DNA of 64,000 nt from UBA1413 sp964552955 (GCA_964552955.1 CAZKIU010000017.1:8226-72225), one strand, 5' to 3'. Counted from the first letter of the stretch, positions 25,448 to 35,059 are shown. Numbers and translations are program-made. Notes: a model not told the origin generated them from the letters alone.

Positions 25448-28150
25448 TCACCTTTTACCCCGCAGAAGCAGCAACAGAACGACGGCCCCGTTGAGGGCTG
25501 CCAGGATCAGGGCGCTGGTTTTAATGCCTGTCATGGGAAGGAGGATAAAAGTGGTGAGGAGGACTCCCAGGGCTGATCCCCAGAGGTCGGCGGCATACAC
25601 GACAGAGGCGGAGCGGGAGGTAAGGGTATCGCCACGGAGGGTGGCCGAAACATAGATAAATCCGGTCAATAGGGCCGGGCCCAACAAAAAGGGAAGGAAG
25701 ATGAGCCAGGCGGCGGTTCCCGAAAGGGAGACTCCGGTCAGGCGCCACAGCAGAGGGAAGAGGAGCATCACCACGCCCAGGAGGAGCTGTGCCGGGAGGA
25801 GTCGTGAACGGGTTGTTTCCATCCTATGCGCTGCCATGGATCCCATGGCCAGTCCGCCCATGAAGAGGGCGAAGATCAGTCCGAGGGCAGAATAGAGGTT
25901 TCCGAAGACGATCTGGAACCAGAAAATCAGCATGATCTCGGCCGAGGAGGCGGTGAAGCCAGTCACGTACATGCCTGCGGCCACGGGAGTCAGCAGCAGC
26001 AGGGGAAGCAGGAGCAGCAGCAGGGGAAGGGCCATGATCCAGGGATGATTGCCGGCATAGAGGGAAATAAACTGCAGGGAGTGGTAGAAGACGGGCAGAG
26101 GCTGATGGTCAGTGTTGAGAAGAGGAAGCTGCACCACCCGTTCCCTGATCTCCTCACCCCGGGCGACCAGCGACGCATCATCCATATAGCCGGGGTTCAC
26201 ATAGGTGGCTTCCACCTTTTTCTCTTCGGTGAGCAGGCCTATCCGGGCCGAAAGGGGCCCATCTGACGCCAGGTAATAATCCCGTTCTCCCGGAAGAATG
26301 AGCACCTCCCCGAAATGGGCTTCCAGGGTGTGAAGCAGCGCCGCACCGATGCGTGCTTTTTCAGGGGAGATGTAGTTTCCTGATGGGGAAAGGCTCCAAA
26401 GGACCACACTGTTGGCATTAAGCTTTTCCTTCAGTAAACGCATAAAACCATCGGTGTAATAGCGGTTTATCTGCAGGCTGGAAGGGTCGGGAACCGCCAG
26501 GATGGCCACATCATAATGACGACTGGTTTGCTGTATGAATCTCCGGCCATCGCCCCCGATGATGGCAACCCGCGGATCGCGGTTCTCCTGCCGGTATGGG
26601 GGGGCCATCTTCACCAACGCGGGGTTGAGTTCCACCACATCGACATGGTTAACGGCTGGGTATTTGAGGATCTCCTCTGTCATACCTGCCATTCCCCCCG
26701 AAACCAGCAGTACACTTCCCGGTTGCGGATGCTGCAGCATGGCGTAATGGACGAACTCTTCATTCCGCACGATATCGCCCGTCGAGAAGAGGAGATTCCC
26801 GTTTTCGAAGAAGCTCGATTCACCACCATTGGTAGTAATGGTGATGTTCCCCCAGGGGGTTTCTCTGGTTACGGTGACCTGATGGCCGGGGAAGAGCCAC
26901 GATTTGATCATCAGGTCGGCTGGACGCAGGAAAAAGAAGAGGAGCACCAGGGTGAGTGGAAGCAGGGAGAGGAGTACTTTCCGGCGTGGTGCGTGCCCCA
27001 GCAGGAAGAGGTGGATCCCCAGCGCGATGAGGAGAAGCGACTGGGCGATGGTGAACCAGCGGGTAAGGAGGAAGGTGACGACGATGCCCCCAATCAGGCT
27101 GCCAACCGATTCCAGGGCGTAGACTCTGACGAAACTCTTCTTCTCTGCTCCCAGAAGGTGAACCATCAGGGCGTAGGTGTATCCTGAAAGAAGACAGAGG
27201 GGAGCCAGCAGGACGAGGATGATCAGGAGGAACCAGAGCGGACTGATCAGTTGTCCGGGCGGGAAGAGGAGGTGACGGGAGAGGTTCATGTGTAGCAGCA
27301 GCAGGGGGGGCAGCCAGGAGAGCAGGAGAAAAAGGGGAAGGATCACTTTTCGTGGGCTGGCGGGTTGACGGTTGCGGCCGCTCCAGGTGCCCGCCCCCGT
27401 GAGGAACATCCATATGGCCAGCGTCCAGCCCATCATCAGTTCATTGCCCTGGAAAAGGGTGGTGATCTCCCTGATCAGCAGAACCTGGACGACCGTCGAA
27501 AAGAAACCGGCGGCCAGGATAAGGGAAGCCAGCCCGCCCTGCCATTCCCCTGATGGCTCACCGCTTTGTGCCGGGCGGGTCTTATCTCCTTCCATCCCCC
27601 ATTCGAGGCGCTCTTCAGCACCCTTTTTTGCGGAGGTCAGCAGGTCTGCTTGCTGTGGCTGACTTTCCCCGCCGGGCCTTTCCGACTGAGCGTGCTGAGG
27701 CTCTGAACTTTCACTGCCGGGCTTCTCTGCCTCTATTCGCGGGTGACCGATAAAAGAAGAGGGGGCATCAGAAAGCCGGTGGTTCCTGTAAGGAGTCGAC
27801 GGGTTTACGGCATCGGGCCGATCTCCTTTATTACCGCGCCGGAGAAGGTTCAGGTAATAGGAACCATGCCACAGAAAGTGAAACAGGGCCACCAGGGTCA
27901 TGGCGATGCCCGTATCGACATGCCACTTCATCAGCGGGGTGAGGAAGGCCCATTCCAAACGGTAGTTGACCCGGATCACCAGCAGGAGGCCCAGGATTCC
28001 GGAGGTCAGAAAGGTGAGGAGCAGCACTGTATTCCAGATACGCCGGTGAAAGGCCTTGGTGAAGAGCCCGGTGCGGACGAGCATCAGGGTCAGGAGATAG
28101 GCCGAAGTCGTACCGATGGTGATCAGGAGGAGGTGATAAGGGCTTTCCAT
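25448..28150 (-). CDS. membrane-embedded spermidine-synthase-like fusion protein
   Basis: 900-residue multi-domain membrane protein. Residues 1-105 form a four-helix segment with histidines at 35, 77, 91 and 95 (WHVDTGIAM, LFHFLWH), reminiscent of b-type haem-binding membrane domains. A Pro/Ser/Gln/Glu-rich linker covers about 106-205. Helices about 210-410 resemble the transporter-like half of fused spermidine synthases (LLIREITTLFQGNELMMGW). The SAM-binding Rossmann domain at about 430-660 has VLLVSGGMAGMTEEI, DVVELNP and DPSSLQINRYYTDGF. Six or more further helices end the protein. Its ATG shares one base with the stop of the upstream Memo-AMMECR1 gene (TGATG), indicating translational coupling. 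Polyamine production is unproven; the domain may act on another substrate. Confidence 0.82.
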   Translation of the reverse strand: MESPYHLLLITIGTTSAYLLTLMLVRTGLFTKAFHRRIWNTVLLLTFLTSGILGLLLVIRVNYRLEWAFLTPLMKWHVDTGIAMTLVALFHFLWHGSYYLNLLRRGNKGDRPDAVNPSTPYRNHRLSDAPSSFIGHPRIEAEKPGSESSEPQHAQSERPGGESQPQQADLLTSAKKGAEERLEWGMEGDKTRPAQSGEPSGEWQGGLASLILAAGFFSTVVQVLLIREITTLFQGNELMMGWTLAIWMFLTGAGTWSGRNRQPASPRKVILPLFLLLSWLPPLLLLHMNLSRHLLFPPGQLISPLWFLLIILVLLAPLCLLSGYTYALMVHLLGAEKKSFVRVYALESVGSLIGGIVVTFLLTRWFTIAQSLLLIALGIHLFLLGHAPRRKVLLSLLPLTLVLLFFFLRPADLMIKSWLFPGHQVTVTRETPWGNITITTNGGESSFFENGNLLFSTGDIVRNEEFVHYAMLQHPQPGSVLLVSGGMAGMTEEILKYPAVNHVDVVELNPALVKMAPPYRQENRDPRVAIIGGDGRRFIQQTSRHYDVAILAVPDPSSLQINRYYTDGFMRLLKEKLNANSVVLWSLSPSGNYISPEKARIGAALLHTLEAHFGEVLILPGERDYYLASDGPLSARIGLLTEEKKVEATYVNPGYMDDASLVARGEEIRERVVQLPLLNTDHQPLPVFYHSLQFISLYAGNHPWIMALPLLLLLLPLLLLTPVAAGMYVTGFTASSAEIMLIFWFQIVFGNLYSALGLIFALFMGGLAMGSMAAHRMETTRSRLLPAQLLLGVVMLLFPLLWRLTGVSLSGTAAWLIFLPFLLGPALLTGFIYVSATLRGDTLTSRSASVVYAADLWGSALGVLLTTFILLPMTGIKTSALILAALNGAVVLLLLLRGKR

Positions 28151-29694
28151 CAGGGCTGGATCGAATTAGGGGCCCGGGTCATCTCTTCTTCACTGAAGAC
28201 CAGGGCCTGGTAGGTGTATAGTTCGGTATCCTTGTCGCGCCATGCACCGGGAGGCAGTCCGGCCTTGTCGCGGGCGCAGTGCTCCAGGAACTCTTCCGTA
28301 GTCCACCCTGTTTCCTCAGCCACCTGGGGGAGGTAGGTCCCCGACCGGTTTCCCTGCCTGATGTAAATGCCGTCGCGCCCCAGCTTGAATTCCGAGGCAG
28401 AGGCAATTCTCTTCAGGGGGGAGAGCAGGGATATCTCGATGGTGATGCGGGGGAGTTCGGCCGTGGTGACCGGTGAAAAACGGCTGTCGCTGGTGGCTGC
28501 GGCCAGGGCCATATCACGCACCGTGAGCCAGAGGGGTTGCGCTGAGGAGAAATTGCCGATACAACCGCGGAGCTCCCCGTTTTTCCGGAGGGTGACAAAG
28601 GCGCCACCATTCGTCGTCAGGGCGGGGGTCAGCTTCTTCGGGGCGATTTCAGGCAGGGGACGGCCTCTCAGATGGGCGGCGATGGCCGAGCGGGCCAGTT
28701 CCAGCAGGGCGACCCGGTCGCTCTCCTGAAGGGAAAAAGTCTTTTCCTGGGCCGGAAGCAGGGCTCCCTCTGCTTCCCGGAAGGCGCCCAGGGCCCAGTA
28801 GCCCACTACCTTATCCTTGTCACCGTGGGCCGAATCACCGCTGTTGCGGTACATCAACTTCTTGAAAACCAGCCGGTCGTCACGTTCCGTGATCTTCAGC
28901 AGGGTCAGCATGGGCATCCATCCGCAGATGGCGGTGACCAGTTCCGGGGCATAACGGTTCTCATTCTCCTCCTTCATCTTCATGAATTCTCCGGAATTGT
29001 TGGCCGCAATGGCCGCGGCGGTGAGGTGGTCGGCCTTCAGGGCGGTGGCGTAGCCTGGATAATGCGAAAAATCGGCACTTACAATGAAGAGGTTTTCTTC
29101 GGAATAATAAGGCGCCAGCAGGTTGGCCAGTTCAGTGGCGAAGGCCTCTGACTGGCTCCCTACCAGGATGGGGACGATGGTAAAGGGCTTTTTCAGCCAG
29201 TACTGAAGAAAGGGGAGTTGCACCTCAATGGCGTGTTCCTGTCGGTGCAGGCCAGGATCGGTGCTGATCTTGCGGCTCCGGGCGGCCAGTTCGGCGCCCA
29301 GGGGGTCGACAGGCACCCTGCCCAGGGGGGTGATGAAGCCCCCGGAAGTATAAATGGCTGCGCCCTGGTTGGGAACCCGGTGGGCCGGGGCGAGGATGAA
29401 AATGTGGCGGTAACTCTTATCGCGGTCGAGCCGTTTGTAGGCCGCGGCTGCTACCTCCCCCGAAAAAATATAGCCGGCATGGGGCACCACCAGCACCATC
29501 GGATCACCAGACTCCTTCAGCTTTTCGGCAGGGAAAAACAGCCCCAGCATAGCCCTGAGCTGCTGTTCAGATGCCGGGTAAAAGCTGCCGGCTACCGCTG
29601 GCTGCCTCTCCTTCACGGCGATGGTCGTCTCCTGACCCTGGCTGATAACTGTTAGCATCAGCAATCCCGCGATCCATCCGGAAATTCGCAACAT
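28150..29694 (-). CDS. secreted Memo (AmrB)-AMMECR1 (AmrA) fusion protein
   Basis: A fusion of the two non-radical components of the AmmeMemoRadiSam system, 514 residues. Residues 1-20 are a signal peptide (ISGWIAGLLMLTVISQGQ). The Memo domain, a relative of LigB-type extradiol dioxygenases, spans about 30-300, with AGSFYPAS, VVPHAGYIFSG, FSHYPGYA and AICGWMPML supplying the expected metal-site histidines and cysteine. The AMMECR1 domain spans about 315-505, with FVTLRKNGELRGCIGNF near 370 and a C-terminal WTTEEFLEHC region. It is the first gene of the operon, with a 160-base leader region before thrC. Human relatives MEMO1 and AMMECR1 have no agreed common biochemical role. The signal peptide implies a periplasmic location. 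Confidence 0.88.
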   Translation of the reverse strand: MLRISGWIAGLLMLTVISQGQETTIAVKERQPAVAGSFYPASEQQLRAMLGLFFPAEKLKESGDPMVLVVPHAGYIFSGEVAAAAYKRLDRDKSYRHIFILAPAHRVPNQGAAIYTSGGFITPLGRVPVDPLGAELAARSRKISTDPGLHRQEHAIEVQLPFLQYWLKKPFTIVPILVGSQSEAFATELANLLAPYYSEENLFIVSADFSHYPGYATALKADHLTAAAIAANNSGEFMKMKEENENRYAPELVTAICGWMPMLTLLKITERDDRLVFKKLMYRNSGDSAHGDKDKVVGYWALGAFREAEGALLPAQEKTFSLQESDRVALLELARSAIAAHLRGRPLPEIAPKKLTPALTTNGGAFVTLRKNGELRGCIGNFSSAQPLWLTVRDMALAAATSDSRFSPVTTAELPRITIEISLLSPLKRIASASEFKLGRDGIYIRQGNRSGTYLPQVAEETGWTTEEFLEHCARDKAGLPPGAWRDKDTELYTYQALVFSEEEMTRAPNSIQP

Positions 29695-29854
29695 AATAAC
29701 TTCTTATCTTTAGAAAATAAGCGGCTTGCCTGCACTGCACCTATGCCTGCACTGCTCCTAAAGATAGGACATTATCTCCGCTTTTGACCTTTCCGGAATC
29801 AAAAAAAAAGGTTTTGGAGGCAGGGAGCGAAGATGGGCCGGTTGGTTAGATGGA

Positions 29855-31168
29855 TTACTTGCAGTTTTCAGAAAGCCATTGTCTGAATGTAGGGAAGTGG
29901 GGGCCCATTTTAATGGTTTGTTTTTCTCCCGTCATAAAGGCAGCCAGCCGGAGGGGTAGGGGTACCGTACCCTGGCCAAGGATCTTCTCCATGGTTCCCG
30001 TGAATTTGGCGGGGTGGGCGGTTTCCAGGAAGAGGCCGGTTTCTCCGGCGTTGAGTTGTGCTTCGAGGGCTGCATAGCCACAGGCACCATGGGGATCGCA
30101 GAGGTAGCCGGTCTCCTGGTACACCCTTCTGATGGTTTCCCTGATCCCCTGGTCGTCCATGCGGAATCCAGACATAAGGGCCCTAATTTTCTCCCAGGAG
30201 TGGCCGTAAAGGTCGAGGATTCGGGCGAAGTTGCTGGGGGTGCCCACATCCATGGCGTTGGCGATGGTTTCGACCGATGGCCTGGGGGCGTAGAGGCCGG
30301 TTTTGAGGTATTGGAAAACCACGTCGTTGCGGTTGTTGGCGGCGATGAAGCGTTCGATGGGGAGCCCCGCCTCCCGGGCGAAGAGACCGGCCGTCAGGTT
30401 GCCGAAGTTGCCGCTGGGCACGGCCACGACCAGTTTACGGCCGTCAAGGGCCCCGGCTTCCTGCAGGCGCGCCACCGCATTGAAATAGTAAAAGGCCTGC
30501 GGAAGAAACCGGGCCACATTGATGGAGTTGGCCGAGGTAAGGGTGACCTTATCCTTGAGTCCCTGGTCAAGAAAGGCCGCTTTCACCAGCCGCTGGCAGT
30601 CGTCGAAAGTGCCGTCAATTTCCAGGGCGGTGATGTTTTGTCCGAGCGTGGTGAACTGTTTTTCCTGGATGTCGCTCACCTTTCCGGAGGGGTAAAGGAC
30701 GACCACACGAATGCCTTCCACGCCCAGAAAACCGTTGGCCACGGCGCTGCCCGTGTCGCCGGAGGTGGCCACCAGCACGGTGACCGGCTTCCCGGTATCC
30801 TGGAGGAAATAGCGGAGCATGCGGGCCATGAAACGGCCGCCTACATCCTTGAAGGCCAGGGTGGGCCCGTGAAACAGCTCCAGCGACCAGAAGTGCTCCT
30901 TTACCCTGACCACTGGACAGTCAAAGGAGAGGGCGCCGGTGGTGATAGTGTGCAGGGCTTCCTCCGGAATCTCCTGGCCGAAGAAATGGCTGGCTACCCT
31001 GAAGGCGATTTCCGGAAAGGAAAGGCGCGCCATTTGACTGAAAAACGAAGGATCCAGCCGGTCGATCCTTTCGGGCATGAAAAGCCCGTTGTCGGCGGCC
31101 AGTCCGGTGATCACCGCTTCCCGGAGGGTCACCGGCGCGATCTGGTGGTTGGTGCTGTAATAGAGCAT
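29855..31168 (-). CDS. thrC: threonine synthase
   Basis: PLP enzyme converting O-phosphohomoserine to threonine, the last step of threonine synthesis. Family features: MLYYSTNHQIAPVTLREAV at the N-terminus, ELFHGPTLAFKDVGGRFMAR with the PLP-binding lysine near residue 120, ATSGDTGSAVANGFLG for the phosphate-binding loop, and VPSGNFGNLTAG. Length 437 is typical of the bacterial type with an N-terminal extension. It is the last gene of the leftward thr cluster, 121 bases after the APGM-like gene. Confidence 0.95.
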   Translation of the reverse strand: MLYYSTNHQIAPVTLREAVITGLAADNGLFMPERIDRLDPSFFSQMARLSFPEIAFRVASHFFGQEIPEEALHTITTGALSFDCPVVRVKEHFWSLELFHGPTLAFKDVGGRFMARMLRYFLQDTGKPVTVLVATSGDTGSAVANGFLGVEGIRVVVLYPSGKVSDIQEKQFTTLGQNITALEIDGTFDDCQRLVKAAFLDQGLKDKVTLTSANSINVARFLPQAFYYFNAVARLQEAGALDGRKLVVAVPSGNFGNLTAGLFAREAGLPIERFIAANNRNDVVFQYLKTGLYAPRPSVETIANAMDVGTPSNFARILDLYGHSWEKIRALMSGFRMDDQGIRETIRRVYQETGYLCDPHGACGYAALEAQLNAGETGLFLETAHPAKFTGTMEKILGQGTVPLPLRLAAFMTGEKQTIKMGPHFPTFRQWLSENCK

Positions 31169-31289
31169 GGATTTCAGTTTACTGGTGATGGAATATTTTG
31201 TGGCTTCCAGTATGAGATAAATAAGATGTACTCAAGATATTAAAATACAATTAGTTATTCTTGATGGGCCTGGTCGTCAGGCTGCCGGG

Positions 31290-32504
31290 TCACTCTTGTT
31301 TGGCCAGCAACGCTTTCATGAATGCTTCCCCTTTGAGGAGTCCGTAGCTCCCGTTGATCACCGAGAACTCGTCATAACGGTTCACTGCGTCGGGTGTTTC
31401 TCCGGGTTTGTAAATGACGAAGGGGACAGCATCACGGGTGTGAGTACGGAGGGCGCAGGGTGTCGGGTGATCGGGGAGCAGGGCGATGGTCACCGGTTCT
31501 TTCAAGTGGGAGGTGGCTTCCATAATAGGGCGCAGCAGCCGCTGGTCGAGGTATTCGATGGTCCTGGTTTTAAGCCGGGGATTGCCCTCATGCCCGGCTT
31601 CATCGCTGGCTTCCACATGCACATACACCAGGTCGTGCTCCCTGAGAGCCTCCAGGGCTGCTTCGGCTTTACCCTCGTAATTGGTATCATAAAGTCCCGT
31701 CGCCCCCTCTACCCGAATGACTTTCATGCCGGCATAGACCCCGATACCCTGGATCAGGTCGACGGCCGAGATGACTGCCGAAGGGCCGATGCCGTAAAGC
31801 GCTGACAACGTGGGCATCTGAGGACGGTAGCCGGGCGACCAGGGCCAGATGCAACTGGCCGGATCCTTACCTTCAGCCACCCTTTTCAGATTCACAGGAT
31901 GCTCCTCCAGGAGATACCTGCTTCTCACAATCAGATAGTTCAGCAGGCTGGCTGTGGAAGAAGCCTCTTCCACCAGGGGGTGGACCATCACCTCCCGGAA
32001 AGGGGTGCCCATGACATCGTGTGGCGGGGTGCAGGCCAGACCCTTGTGCCCCCCCTTGATGACCAGCAGATGGCGGTAGGAGACACCCGGGTAAAAACGG
32101 ATGCGGTCATTGCCCATCTTCATGGCCAGAAAGGCGATGATCTCTGCGGCCTCCCCGCTGGAAATATGCCCGGCAGAATGGTTTTTGATCCTGTTCTCTT
32201 CCAGGCAGATAAGGTTGCAGCGCAGGGCCAGGTCGCCCGGTTCGAGCTCCACCCCCATGCTGGCTGCTTCCAATACCCCGCGCCCTTCAAAGACGGCGGG
32301 AACATCATAGCCGAGTACCGAGAGGTTGGCGATTTCGCTGCCTGGGTGCATCCCTTCGGGAATGGTGTCGAGCCTGCCACAGCGCCCCAGGGCTGCCAGC
32401 CGGTCCATCGAGGGCTTCACGGCCGCCTCTAACGGTGTCTTATTGCCCAATTCCCCTATGGGCTCATCGGCCATGCCGTCACCGAGTATGATCAGGTACT
32501 TCAT
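31290..32504 (-). CDS. APGM-like (cofactor-independent phosphoglycerate mutase family) protein, probable homoserine kinase
   Basis: Alkaline-phosphatase-superfamily protein of the archaeal phosphoglycerate mutase type, 404 residues. It begins MKYLIILGDGMADEPIGE, with the metal-binding Asp. It continues through ANLSVLGYDV, which contains the serine expected to be phosphorylated, and VHVEASDEAGHEGN and LLPDHPTPC, which carry further metal ligands. It sits between thrA and thrC, where a homoserine kinase is needed, and no GHMP-type thrB is present in the cluster. Proteins of this family in the same position in Bacteroidota have been assigned homoserine kinase activity (established for relatives, inferred here). 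A glycolytic mutase role remains possible. Confidence 0.85.
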   Translation of the reverse strand: MKYLIILGDGMADEPIGELGNKTPLEAAVKPSMDRLAALGRCGRLDTIPEGMHPGSEIANLSVLGYDVPAVFEGRGVLEAASMGVELEPGDLALRCNLICLEENRIKNHSAGHISSGEAAEIIAFLAMKMGNDRIRFYPGVSYRHLLVIKGGHKGLACTPPHDVMGTPFREVMVHPLVEEASSTASLLNYLIVRSRYLLEEHPVNLKRVAEGKDPASCIWPWSPGYRPQMPTLSALYGIGPSAVISAVDLIQGIGVYAGMKVIRVEGATGLYDTNYEGKAEAALEALREHDLVYVHVEASDEAGHEGNPRLKTRTIEYLDQRLLRPIMEATSHLKEPVTIALLPDHPTPCALRTHTRDAVPFVIYKPGETPDAVNRYDEFSVINGSYGLLKGEAFMKALLAKQE

Positions 32505-32507
32505 AAA

Positions 32508-32575
32508 TGAATATCAGAAGGTCAGAATTTCGGAATATCAGAATATCAGAATATCAGAAGGTCAGAATGACGCCT
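32508..32575. repeat. short tandem array of AATATCAG units
   Basis: Between thrA and the APGM-like gene, AATATCAGA and GGTCAGAAT units alternate about six times (for example AATATCAGAATATCAG near 32533). The array lies inside the presumed thr operon mRNA. It has no coding potential and is not a hairpin. Confidence 0.65.
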
Positions 32576-32598
32576 TTAACTGGCCTGGACCTGCATCC

Positions 32599-35025
32599 TC
32601 AGATATTGGAGACGCGGATCAGGTCAGCAAAAACCCCTGCGGCAGTAACGGCAGCACCGGCGCCATAGCCCTTGATCAGCATCGGGAACTCGTTGTACCT
32701 TTCGGTCTGGTAAATGATCAGGTTGTTGCTTCCTTCCAGATCGTAAAAGGGATGGTCTTTTTCGATCTCGCGCAGTTCTGCCCGGGCATTCCGTTCATCA
32801 AAGCTGGCCACAAAGCGCCATTTTTTGTGGGCGGCAGCCAGGATCTTCCTTTTCTCCTCGAAGGAGGCGTCAAGGGCAGGGATCTTTTCCCAGAACTCAT
32901 CGCGGCTCCCCTGAAAATATTCGGCAGGAAGAAGCGGGACGACCCTGATATCTTCTTTTTCAAGCCGGTATCCCGATTCCCGGGCCAGGATCAGCAGTTT
33001 GCGGACTACATCGGCTCCGCTTAGATCGACCCGCGGATCGGGTTCCGTGAAGCCGGCCTCCCTGGCCATTCTGATGGCCCGGCTCAGGGGGACCTCTTCC
33101 GATAGGGTATTGAAGATATAGTTGAGGGTACCCGACATGACAGCCTCAATACGAATCACTTTATCGCCTGAATTGACCAGGTCATTTAAGGTGTTGATGA
33201 TAGGCAGTCCGGCCCCCACGTTGGTCTCAAAGAGGAATTTGACCCCTTTCTCCTTGGCGGTTCGTTTCAGCAGGAGGTAGTTGTCGAATTCCGAGGAGGC
33301 GGCAGTTTTATTGGCCGCCACGATGTGGATGTTCCCACTGAGAATACGGTGATACAAACCGGCCACCGTTTCCGAGGAGGTGCAGTCGACGAACACCGAA
33401 TTGTAGAGGTTAAGGCTGGTCATCTGCTCCACGAAGCGGGTGATATCGGCTTTTTCCCCTTTCTCCTGGAGGGTTTCCCTGAAGCTCCCGGCATCGATGC
33501 CTTCACGGTCGAAGAGCATATGACGGGTGTTGGTGAGACCGGTGATTCTGATTTTCAGATGGCTTTCCCTCAGAAGCCTCTCCTGTTGGGCTGCAATCTG
33601 CGCCAGCAGGTGACTCCCGACCAGTCCGGTGCCCACCAGGAAGACGTTCAGCACCGCATTTTCGGAAAGGAAGAACGATTCATGAACCACATTGAGGGTC
33701 TTGCGCAATTCTGCGGTGCGCACCACCCAGGAGATGTTCAGTTCAGAGGCCCCCTGGGCGATGGCGATCACGTTGATCCCGTTGCGGCCGATGGTGGAAA
33801 AGAGTTTTCCGGCGACACCCGTCGACTGTCGCATGTTCTCCCCGACGATAGCCACAATGGAAAGGCCGGTCTCCACCATGACCCTGTTGATCTGGTCGTG
33901 GCGGATCTCCCTTTCGAACTCTTCGCGGATGGCGGTTTCGGCAGGGGAGGCCATCTCTTCTTCGATGGCGATGCTGATGGTGTTTTCGGAGGAGGCCTGG
34001 GAGATGAGGATGATGTTGATTTTTTCGCGGGCCAGGGCCGTAAAAAGTCGCATGGCGATGCCTGAAACGCCGACCATGCCGATACCCTGGATCGTCACCA
34101 GGGCAATCCCCTGGATAGAGGAGATGCCCTTGATGGGGCGTTCTTTGCCATTGCCTGGCAGCCGGGTGATCAGCGTCCCCGGAGCCTCCGGGTTCATGGT
34201 ATTGCGGATATGAACGGGAATATCCTTTTTATAGACGGGGAGGATGGTGGGAGGATAGACCACCTTGGCGCCGAAATTGGAGAGTTCCATGGCTTCGGCA
34301 TAGGTAAGGGCCGGAATGGTGTAGGCGCTGCTGATAACGCGCGGGTCGGCGGTCATGAACCCGTCGACATCGGTCCATATTTCGAGGGCTTCAGCCTTGA
34401 GGGCCGCGGCCACGATGGCGGCGGTGAAGTCGGAACCCCCCCTGCCCAGGGTGGTATAATCCCCGTTGCTGTTGCGGGCGATGAACCCGGGCATCACCCT
34501 CCGGCCCCGGAAGCCTTCAAAGGCATCCCTGATACGGGCGTTGGTCTCACGGAAATCGACCGTGGCCTTGCCATAATGGCTGTCGGTGATTATCAGGTCG
34601 GCGGAATCGGCCAGCCCCGCCTCCAGAAAGGCGGCAATGATCCGGCAGGAAATGCGCTCACCCATCCCCAGAATCCTGTCGAGCGTCTTGGGCGTCAGCT
34701 CACCTACCAGGGCAATGCCTGTGAGTACCAGCTCCAGTTCACCCAGAATCGCCTCCGATGTGGCCGAGACATCACTCCGCTGTGGCGCCTCAAAGAGGTC
34801 ATGGATCACCTCCAGGTGACGCTCCCTGATCCCGCGCAGTTCACTCCGGAAAGAGGGATCGCCCCCGGCTGCCAACCGGGCGGTGCGCAGAATCCGGTCG
34901 GTAATCCCACCCAGCGCCGAGACTACCACCACGACGTCTCCCGGGACTCCTGAAAGGATCTCCCTGACTCTTTGGATATTGGCCGCACTTCCTACAGAGG
35001 TGCCACCAAACTTCATTACCTTCAT
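32599..35025 (-). CDS. thrA: bifunctional aspartokinase I/homoserine dehydrogenase I
   Basis: Catalyses the first and third steps of threonine synthesis: phosphorylation of aspartate and reduction of aspartate semialdehyde. The aspartokinase domain begins MKVMKFGGTSVGSAANIQ and continues with TLGRGGSDFTAAIVA and WTDVDGFMTADPR. Two ACT regions lie at about 310-460 (IALVTIQGIGMVGVSGIAMR, LSIVAIVGENMRQSTGVAGK) and probably mediate threonine feedback. The homoserine dehydrogenase domain starts at about 465 with FLVGTGLVGSHLLAQI, followed by AANKTAAS and GTLNYIFN. The 808 residues match the full-length fusion. It lies 34 bases after recA in the same direction and heads the thr cluster. No attenuator-like leader was seen. 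Confidence 0.96.
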   Translation of the reverse strand: MKVMKFGGTSVGSAANIQRVREILSGVPGDVVVVVSALGGITDRILRTARLAAGGDPSFRSELRGIRERHLEVIHDLFEAPQRSDVSATSEAILGELELVLTGIALVGELTPKTLDRILGMGERISCRIIAAFLEAGLADSADLIITDSHYGKATVDFRETNARIRDAFEGFRGRRVMPGFIARNSNGDYTTLGRGGSDFTAAIVAAALKAEALEIWTDVDGFMTADPRVISSAYTIPALTYAEAMELSNFGAKVVYPPTILPVYKKDIPVHIRNTMNPEAPGTLITRLPGNGKERPIKGISSIQGIALVTIQGIGMVGVSGIAMRLFTALAREKINIILISQASSENTISIAIEEEMASPAETAIREEFEREIRHDQINRVMVETGLSIVAIVGENMRQSTGVAGKLFSTIGRNGINVIAIAQGASELNISWVVRTAELRKTLNVVHESFFLSENAVLNVFLVGTGLVGSHLLAQIAAQQERLLRESHLKIRITGLTNTRHMLFDREGIDAGSFRETLQEKGEKADITRFVEQMTSLNLYNSVFVDCTSSETVAGLYHRILSGNIHIVAANKTAASSEFDNYLLLKRTAKEKGVKFLFETNVGAGLPIINTLNDLVNSGDKVIRIEAVMSGTLNYIFNTLSEEVPLSRAIRMAREAGFTEPDPRVDLSGADVVRKLLILARESGYRLEKEDIRVVPLLPAEYFQGSRDEFWEKIPALDASFEEKRKILAAAHKKWRFVASFDERNARAELREIEKDHPFYDLEGSNNLIIYQTERYNEFPMLIKGYGAGAAVTAAGVFADLIRVSNI

Positions 35026-35059
35026 TTACCTGTATATCAAGCTGTCATTCTTCGAATGG

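Noticed and set aside
30014..31243. Plus-strand open frame of 409 codons opposite thrC
   Set aside because: Antisense of a highly conserved gene; Gly/Val/His-rich composition typical of such shadows.
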